Positions 7,799 through 11,839 of a DNA stretch of 11,839 nucleotides are shown here, one piece after another. Numbering within the stretch: position 1 is the stretch's first letter; each line of letters begins with the position of its first letter. Position numbers and translations under genes: made by a program. The stretch spans positions 1 through 11,839 of the forward strand of contig JACQEC010000215.1 in NCBI GenBank assembly GCA_016200765.1, given 5' to 3'. Source of the DNA: Chloroflexota bacterium. Its GTDB lineage: Bacteria; Chloroflexota; Anaerolineae; JACRMK01. Below the pieces are notes generated by a model that searched no databases, was not told where the DNA came from, and worked only from the letters and a program-made list of their open reading frames with translations.

Positions 7799-8227
7799 TC
7801 AGCGCTTCGCTCTCGCTTTGCGCCCCTCCCCGTCGTGACCATTCTCTTCCGCGCTCTGGCCAATCGCGGCATCAGCCAAGGTTCGCACTTGTTTGAGCGT
7901 CACGTCTTCGAGCGCATCATGACCCAGCTGCCGAAAGAAGTGGATGAGCTCTTTCTCTTTCGACGTGAGTCCGGCAATATCGTAGCTATTGGCGTCAGGC
8001 GGGTAGAAATACGTAATCGGCTTCTGCAGGGCGTCCGCAATCACCGCCAAATCGGCTGCGTTGGGGCAAACCCGACCGCGTTCAAGGTCTGACACGGCCA
8101 CGCGCGTCTTCTCCAGCGAGCGCGCCAGGTGCTCCTGTGAGAGTTCCCGATCAAGTCGTGCCTGCCGGATCCGCTCGCGAATAAACCGATTGAGATTGTT
8201 CGCGCGCCGTTTGCGCTGGAACGTCAT
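7799..8227 (-). CDS. XRE-family helix-turn-helix transcriptional regulator
   Basis: A 142-residue protein with a Cro/C1-type helix-turn-helix at about 14-74. The recognisable pattern is RERIRQARLDRELSQEHLA, then TRVAVSDLERGRVCPNA and the closing helix LAVIADALQKPITYFYP. After that come a short alpha-helical region (about 88-123, TSKEKELIHFFRQLG onward) and a charged tail with no known domain. That second half may serve dimerisation, and no ligand or peptidase domain is present. The start ATG 8227 has a G-rich stretch (GGGGGG) 5 nt before it as a possible ribosome site, and a good extended -10 promoter lies about 30 bp upstream. It is upstream of and on the same strand as the pdtaS-like operon but 217 bp away. 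Target genes are unknown; autoregulation is common in this family. Confidence 0.88.
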   Translation of the reverse strand: MTFQRKRRANNLNRFIRERIRQARLDRELSQEHLARSLEKTRVAVSDLERGRVCPNAADLAVIADALQKPITYFYPPDANSYDIAGLTSKEKELIHFFRQLGHDALEDVTLKQVRTLADAAIGQSAEENGHDGEGRKARAKR

Positions 8228-8257
8228 CGAGCCCCCCGAAGTACCGTCACAACGCAG

Positions 8258-8285
8258 ATTATAGCACTATTCCGCCTAAATGCAA
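8258..8285 (-). promoter_or_regulatory. Extended -10 promoter of the XRE regulator
   Basis: The minus strand reads TGCTATAAT at 8266-8258, a perfect -10 hexamer with the TGn extension, and TTGCAT at 8285-8280 as a weak -35 with a 16-bp spacer. Transcription would begin near 8251, giving a leader of about 24 nt. A 10-bp imperfect palindrome ATAG-CA-CTAT (8261-8270) overlaps the -10 box and could be a small autoregulatory operator; this last point is speculative. Confidence 0.65.
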
Positions 8286-8480
8286 CAAACGTATAGAATT
8301 TTAATGTCGCGTTATGTTACAGCCATATGTAATTCTGAAGCGCGTCATAATTCCAATAACGTCTCCTTTTGAGACCCCAATGCGTAATTTTGCTACTATC
8401 AGAATGGGGAGCAGCGCGGCCGGCGCCGCCCGTGATACGCGGGAAGGAAGGCCGGGCCAGAACACGTCGGGCAAGGGGGA
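8286..8480 (-). other. Non-coding gap between the XRE promoter and the tRNA-Pro terminator
   Basis: I see no gene here. The open frames crossing this stretch on both strands run into the tRNA or its terminator and have no matching protein pattern. It holds an AT-rich part (8286-8360), a small 5-bp hairpin with GTCTC/GAGAC arms (8361-8375) and a GC-rich part with local hairpins (about 8411-8445). None has the form of a known RNA gene or riboswitch. Confidence 0.5.
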
Positions 8481-8516
8481 GAAAACAATCAGGGGCAATC
8501 ACATGATTGCCCCTGA
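8481..8516 (-). terminator. Intrinsic terminator of tRNA-Pro
   Basis: On the minus strand a perfect 12-bp stem (TCAGGGGCAATC at 8516-8505 with its complement at 8500-8489) closes a 4-base loop. It is followed at once by a T-rich tract, TTGTTTTC (8488-8481). It begins 7 nt after the last base of the tRNA, so it should end the tRNA transcript and insulate the XRE gene downstream. Confidence 0.93.
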
Positions 8517-8523
8517 GGCTCTG

Positions 8524-8597
8524 TCGGGGAGAGAGGATTTGAACCTCCGACCACTTGTACCCCATACAAGTGCGCTACCGGACTGCGCTACTCCCCG
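8524..8597 (-). tRNA. tRNA-Pro (anticodon GGG)
   Basis: The minus strand folds into a complete 74-nt cloverleaf. The acceptor stem is CGGGGAG with CTCCCCG. The D stem is GCGC/GCGC. The anticodon stem CTTGT/ACAAG encloses the loop ATGGGGT, so positions 34-36 are GGG, with G at 37 as expected for proline tRNAs. The T arm is GGAGG-TTCAAAT-CCTCT with one G-U pair. The discriminator is A, and the following bases are CAG, so CCA is not encoded and must be added by tRNA nucleotidyltransferase. An extended -10 promoter precedes the gene and a strong terminator follows it. It reads the proline codons CCC and CCU. Confidence 0.96.
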
Positions 8598-8616
8598 TTG
8601 TCGTTCGCCGCAGTTG

Positions 8617-8644
8617 ATTATAGCATGGCTGTTATGATTCGCAA
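8617..8644 (-). promoter_or_regulatory. Extended -10 promoter of tRNA-Pro
   Basis: The minus strand shows TTGCGA (8644-8639), a 16-bp spacer and TATAAT (8622-8617), preceded by TGC so that the -10 is extended (TGCTATAAT). Transcription would begin near 8610, leaving about 13 nt of 5' leader for removal by RNase P. The promoter sits in the 56-bp gap after the lipB stop, so the tRNA could be made alone or by readthrough from fmt-lipB. Confidence 0.75.
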
Positions 8645-8653
8645 ATTTCGAGC

Positions 8654-9307
8654 CTAAACAACGGCGTCGGCTTTGATCATCGGTACGCCGAAAACCTCGC
8701 CAAAGTGCTGTACGACCGCTGGTATGACCTCGCCCACCGGCACCCGTCGGCCTAGCAGACGCGATAACGTTCCGACGCCCTTGTCCGGAATGCCGCACGG
8801 CACGATCATCTCCCAGTGTGCCATGTCGGTGCAAACATTGAAAGCGAACCCGTGATAAGTGACCCAATTCTCAATGCGAGCCCCGATGGCGACAACCTTT
8901 TCATCCCCAACCCACACACCCGGCAGGTCCGCCCGGTAGGCTCCACGCACGCCGAAACCCGCCAACGCGCGCACGAGCACCTCCGCCAAGGAGGATATGT
9001 ACCAGCGAACGTCCTGCCGGAAATTCCTCAAGTCAAGAATCGGGTAGCCGACCAGCTGGCCTGGCCCATGGTAGGTCACGTCACCGCCGCGCTCCACTTG
9101 AAAAACCTCAATGCCGTGCCTAGCCAGCAATTCCGGTGAGGCCAAAATGTTGGTGGACTGGGCCCGGCGCCCCAAGGTAATCACCGGAGGATGCTCTAGC
9201 AGAAGCAAAGTATCTTCGCCTTCTCCCCTCTTGCGCTCGGCGCAAAGCCGCCGCTGAAGATCAAGCGCCTGTGCGTAGGGCATGACCCCTAGATTCATCC
9301 AACGCAT
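8654..9307 (-). CDS. lipB: Octanoyl-[acyl carrier protein]:protein N-octanoyltransferase (lipoyl synthesis)
   Basis: LipB moves the octanoyl group from octanoyl-ACP to lysines of lipoyl domains in 2-oxo acid dehydrogenases and the glycine cleavage H protein; LipA then inserts sulfur. The 217 residues are full length for the family. Visible motifs are RGGDVTYHGPGQLVGYPILD (73-92), GVWVGDEKVVAIGARI (130-145) with catalytic K137, VTYHGFAFNV (149-158) and IVPCGIPDKGVGTL (168-181) with catalytic C171. The Lys-Cys spacing of 34 equals that of the mycobacterial enzyme. I chose ATG 9307, which has GGGGG 7 nt upstream and overlaps the fmt end by 13 bp; ATG 9298, three codons later, overlaps the fmt stop as ATGA and is equally possible. 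A longer frame reaching 9547 is only fmt read in another frame. Coupled to fmt; no lipA in view. Confidence 0.96.
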   Translation of the reverse strand: MRWMNLGVMPYAQALDLQRRLCAERKRGEGEDTLLLLEHPPVITLGRRAQSTNILASPELLARHGIEVFQVERGGDVTYHGPGQLVGYPILDLRNFRQDVRWYISSLAEVLVRALAGFGVRGAYRADLPGVWVGDEKVVAIGARIENWVTYHGFAFNVCTDMAHWEMIVPCGIPDKGVGTLSRLLGRRVPVGEVIPAVVQHFGEVFGVPMIKADAVV

Positions 9308-10233
9308 GGTTGAGCCCCCAATTGCGCTCCAATAAAATCGCGATGGCCCCGCGCCAGTTCGCGCGCAGTCATCGCCCGCTTGCCAGCCGGCTGCACCCGC
9401 TCCAGACGAATGCTCCCGACCCCACAACCAACCCTGATCACGCCGCCGGATTCGACAATACGCCCCGGGCTGATAGCCGTTTCGTCCGCTGCGGCCGACA
9501 ATACCTTCAGTGGCTTCTCCTGCCACGTGGTATGCGCGCCCGGCCACGGGTTAAACGCTCGCACTCGCCGCGCTAACACCTCAGCCGGTTGTGTCCAATC
9601 CAACCAGCCGTCTTCCTTGCGAATCGGGTGGGTCATTGACGCCAACTGGCTGTCCTGCGGTTGTGGTTGGATCCGGCCGTCAGTCCACTCGGTAATTGTT
9701 TCCGACAGTAAGTCGGCTCCTAAGAGACTAAGTTTTGCTTCGAGCGACGCCGTATCGTCCTGTTCGTCTATCCTCAGCGCACGCTGCGCAACGACCGGAC
9801 CCGTATCGAGACCTGCGTCCATCAGCATAACCGTGACACCCGTCTCAAGGTCTCCGCTCAAAATCGCGGATGCAACTGGCGACGCGCCGCGATATTTAGG
9901 CAAGAGTGATGCGTGGATGTTGAGACAGCCGTGAGCCGGTAGGGCGAGTACAGCTTGCGGCAAGATCAGGCCGTATGCGGCGACGACGATGATCTCTGGT
10001 CTGAGGTCACGCAAGCTTTCCAACACGGCAGGAGTACGCAACGACTGCGGCTCGAACAGCGGCGCTCCCCGACGCACCGCTTCCTCTTTCACAGGCGACA
10101 TGGTTACGCGCAAGCCGCGCCCGGCTGGTTGGTCCGGTCGCGTGAAAACGCCCACAACTTCCTGCGTCCGCCACAGCATTTGCAGCGTGGGCAGCGCGAA
10201 CTCGGGAGTACCCATAAACACAACCCGCAACAT
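9295..10233 (-). CDS. fmt: Methionyl-tRNA formyltransferase
   Basis: Fmt formylates Met on initiator tRNA using 10-formyltetrahydrofolate, providing fMet-tRNA for bacterial translation starts. The 312 residues have normal length. The N-terminal formyltransferase domain (about 1-180) starts with LRVVFMGTPEFALPTL and contains the catalytic set N105, H107 and D143 in LNIHASLLPKYRGASP (104-119) and TGVTVMLMDAGLDTG (131-145). The C-terminal tRNA-binding domain (about 205-305) contains VRAFNPWPGAHTTW. One small departure is VASAIL after the SLLP motif, where many relatives have IQWAIL. The ATG at 10233 gives the expected N-terminus but has no ribosome site: a -10 box ends six bases upstream, predicting a leaderless mRNA. 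It is divergent from recJ and overlaps lipB downstream. Confidence 0.97.
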   Translation of the reverse strand: MLRVVFMGTPEFALPTLQMLWRTQEVVGVFTRPDQPAGRGLRVTMSPVKEEAVRRGAPLFEPQSLRTPAVLESLRDLRPEIIVVAAYGLILPQAVLALPAHGCLNIHASLLPKYRGASPVASAILSGDLETGVTVMLMDAGLDTGPVVAQRALRIDEQDDTASLEAKLSLLGADLLSETITEWTDGRIQPQPQDSQLASMTHPIRKEDGWLDWTQPAEVLARRVRAFNPWPGAHTTWQEKPLKVLSAAADETAISPGRIVESGGVIRVGCGVGSIRLERVQPAGKRAMTARELARGHRDFIGAQLGAQPCVG

Positions 10234-10239
10234 AGCCGC

Positions 10240-10248
10240 ATTGTATCA
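10240..10248 (-). promoter_or_regulatory. Extended -10 promoter of fmt, predicted leaderless
   Basis: The minus strand reads TGATACAAT, an extended -10 box (TGn plus TACAAT). Exactly six bases separate it from the fmt ATG, so the normal start point of transcription would be the A of that ATG. No clear -35 is seen at 16-18 bp, which fits an extended -10 promoter. Confidence 0.65.
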
Positions 10249-10289
10249 CATCTTCCCGTATGCCGAAATGCATCCTGGCGAAATCATTG

Positions 10290-10298
10290 TGCTATAAT
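10290..10298 (+). promoter_or_regulatory. Extended -10 promoter of recJ, predicted leaderless
   Basis: The plus strand reads TGCTATAAT, a perfect extended -10. Eight bases lie between it and the ATG at 10307, so transcription should begin at or within about 2 nt of the start codon. There is no purine-rich ribosome site and no good -35. Confidence 0.7.
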
Positions 10299-10306
10299 TC
10301 TGCGCA

Positions 10307-11839
10307 ATGAAACGCAAATGGGCGATTGCCACGCCGGCGCCAAACTTAACGGCCTACGAACACCTCATCCCATGGGCACAACACGCCCTCCGTCGCCGCG
10401 GCCTATTGCTGCCTCCCGACCCGCTCGTATTGGTCCATCTGGTCGGACAAATCCTTTACAGTCGTGACATCGCGCCGGAAAATGCTCTAACGTATCTCGA
10501 GGGGGCGGTTGAAGGGGGCAACCCCCTTGACTTGAAAGGCGTCGGGGAGGCCGTTGAGCGCGTCCGCCGCGCCATTCATGCCGCGGAACCGATCGCCGTT
10601 TACGGTGATTATGACGCCGATGGTATCAGCGCCACCGCCCTGCTCGTGACCGTGCTTCGCAGCCTCGGCGCGCGCGTTATGGGTTACATTCCCCATCGCG
10701 TGGACGAAGGCTACGGCCTTAACAACGATTCGCTCAGGGTTCTGAAGGCACAAGGGATTCAGTTGGTCATTACGGTAGACTGCGGCGTGCGGGCTGCCGC
10801 CGAGGCCGCTTACGCGCGCTCTATCGGGCTGGAGTTGATTGTCACAGATCACCATGCGGTGCCGCCCACCTTGCCCGACGCAATTGTTATCAATCCGCGC
10901 CAGCCCGGGTGCCCTTACCCTTTCAAGGACCTATGCGGGGTTGGACTCGCATACAAATTAGCCTGCGCGCTGTTGACAACGCCCGATGTTGCCCCATCGG
11001 TTGAAATGAGCAAGCGACCACCTGCAGAGTCGTTGCTTGATCTGGTGGCGCTTGGCACCGTCGCCGACATTGTGCCTCTGCGCGGAGAAAACCGGGCGCT
11101 TGTTCGTCAAGGGCTGGCGCTTCTCAACAAGCCACAACGCGTCGGTGTCCAGGCGTTGCTGGCGCAGGCGCGGATCAAGCCGGGCCATGTTCAATCCGGG
11201 ACAATTGCGTTCGCCTTGGGCCCGCGCCTGAATGCGGCAGGGCGCATGGACCACGCGAAGCTCTCCTTCGACCTTCTAATGTCCACAGACCGCCCTGCCG
11301 CTGAAGCCTTGGCGGTAAAACTCGACGAGGTCAATCGAGAGAGACAAGAGGCCACCCGAACGTGCGTGGAACAGGCGCGCGCCACGATTCTGGTGTCGCA
11401 GAAAGACGCCCCGGTGATTGTCGTGGCCGACGAGGGTTACCCACAGGGTATCGTTGGACTGGTGGCCGGTCGGCTGATAGACGAGTTTTACCGGCCTGCC
11501 TTAGTCGTCGAACGGGGCCCGGAGACCAGCAAGGGTTCGGCGCGCAGCATTCCAGAATTTAATATCATCGAGGCGCTTGATCAATGCGCCGACCTCTTCG
11601 TCAAGCACGGCGGCCATAAAGCCGCCGCGGGGTTCACACTCAACACCTCGCGCCTTTCCGACCTACAGTCACGCTTGACGGACATTGCCCGGCAGCAGTT
11701 TGATGGCCAACCACCTGAGCCCAGTATCCACGCCGATGCAGTTGTGTCCTTCCGCGAGCTCGACCGGCCACTGTTGTTTCTGCTCGAACAGTTAGAGCCG
11801 TGCGGCGCCGAAAACCCGCCTTCGCGCTTCGTCTCGCGC
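10307..11839 (+). CDS. recJ: Single-stranded-DNA-specific exonuclease RecJ, 3'-truncated
   Basis: RecJ is the 5'-to-3' single-strand DNA exonuclease of recombination and mismatch repair, a DHH-family phosphoesterase that uses metal ions. The frame stays open to the window edge, giving 511 residues of a protein usually near 570. Motifs in order: YGDYDADGIS (99-108), TVDCG (156-160), TDHHAVP (180-186) for the catalytic core, GTVADIVPL (250-258), FALGPRLNAAGR (302-313), then the DHHA1 part with GIVGLVAGRL (381-390), KGSARS (409-414) and GGHKAAAGF (435-443), leading into the DNA-binding domain. The N-terminal 75 residues show the usual RecJ lead-in (residues 41-55 form the LLYNRG-like helix). ATG 10307 is preferred because upstream sequence is promoter and the first residues fit. 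The missing end is about 60 residues. Confidence 0.97.
   Translation, partial: MKRKWAIATPAPNLTAYEHLIPWAQHALRRRGLLLPPDPLVLVHLVGQILYSRDIAPENALTYLEGAVEGGNPLDLKGVGEAVERVRRAIHAAEPIAVYGDYDADGISATALLVTVLRSLGARVMGYIPHRVDEGYGLNNDSLRVLKAQGIQLVITVDCGVRAAAEAAYARSIGLELIVTDHHAVPPTLPDAIVINPRQPGCPYPFKDLCGVGLAYKLACALLTTPDVAPSVEMSKRPPAESLLDLVALGTVADIVPLRGENRALVRQGLALLNKPQRVGVQALLAQARIKPGHVQSGTIAFALGPRLNAAGRMDHAKLSFDLLMSTDRPAAEALAVKLDEVNRERQEATRTCVEQARATILVSQKDAPVIVVADEGYPQGIVGLVAGRLIDEFYRPALVVERGPETSKGSARSIPEFNIIEALDQCADLFVKHGGHKAAAGFTLNTSRLSDLQSRLTDIARQQFDGQPPEPSIHADAVVSFRELDRPLLFLLEQLEPCGAENPPSRFVSR

Noticed and set aside
8317..8565. Minus-strand open frames across the tRNA 3' end and the following gap (also 8301-8498)
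   Set aside because: They start inside the tRNA or the terminator hairpin, lack ribosome sites and have no protein family pattern.
8314..8637. Plus-strand open frame of 107 codons including SGREDLNLRPLVPHTS
   Set aside because: This is the well-known false protein produced by reading antisense through a tRNA gene; it covers tRNA-Pro and its terminator.
9308..9547. N-terminal extension of lipB by 80 residues
   Set aside because: This part is fmt read in another frame. LipB homologues start near the LG..Y motif, matching ATG 9307 or 9298.
10487..10855. Minus-strand open frame of 122 codons opposite recJ
   Set aside because: It overlaps the catalytic DHH region of recJ antisense, with no ribosome site or recognisable domain.

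Overview
The window looks like a piece of a chromosome from an environmental bacterium with moderately high GC, most likely a member of the Chloroflexota (Anaerolineae-like). That guess is inference. It rests on a PdtaS/PdtaR-type kinase with ANTAR regulator, large YfhO- and GT39-type membrane glycosyltransferases, an fmt-lipB pair, frequent GTG/TTG starts and short overlapping gene junctions. There is no insertion sequence, phage gene, CRISPR array or other sign of a mobile region. Coding density is high and almost everything is on the minus strand.

Layout: (1) 1-402, plus strand: 3' part of a DUF1684 gene, convergent with the next block. (2) 446-7581, minus strand, read right to left: a PdtaS-like sensor histidine kinase, a PdtaR-like REC-ANTAR regulator, a family 2 glycosyltransferase, a GT39-type membrane glycosyltransferase and a YfhO-like membrane glycosyltransferase. 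Junctions are 1-bp overlap, 36-bp gap, 4-bp overlap and, with my preferred start, 8-bp overlap, so all five may be one transcript. (3) 7582-7798: a structured leader with a strong hairpin just before the pdtaS-like gene. (4) 7799-8227, minus: a small XRE-family regulator with its own promoter. (5) 8228-8597: a non-coding stretch ending in a tRNA-Pro(GGG) gene with a textbook terminator, minus strand. (6) 8654-10233, minus: lipB and fmt, overlapping. (7) 10307 to the right edge, plus strand: recJ, cut by the window end and divergent from fmt.

How the genes may work together: the family 2 enzyme probably makes a polyprenyl-phosphate sugar, and the two multi-pass GT-C enzymes would use such donors on the outer face of the membrane, giving a small envelope or protein glycosylation module. 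The kinase and ANTAR protein upstream are a matched pair whose output is normally RNA binding and transcription antitermination. Their position suggests, without proof, that they control this operon or themselves. fmt, lipB, tRNA-Pro and recJ are housekeeping genes. The most notable signals outside coding sequence are the fmt and recJ promoters: each has an extended -10 box ending only 6 or 8 nt before the ATG, which predicts two divergent leaderless mRNAs. I did not find a clearly new defence or mobile system here.
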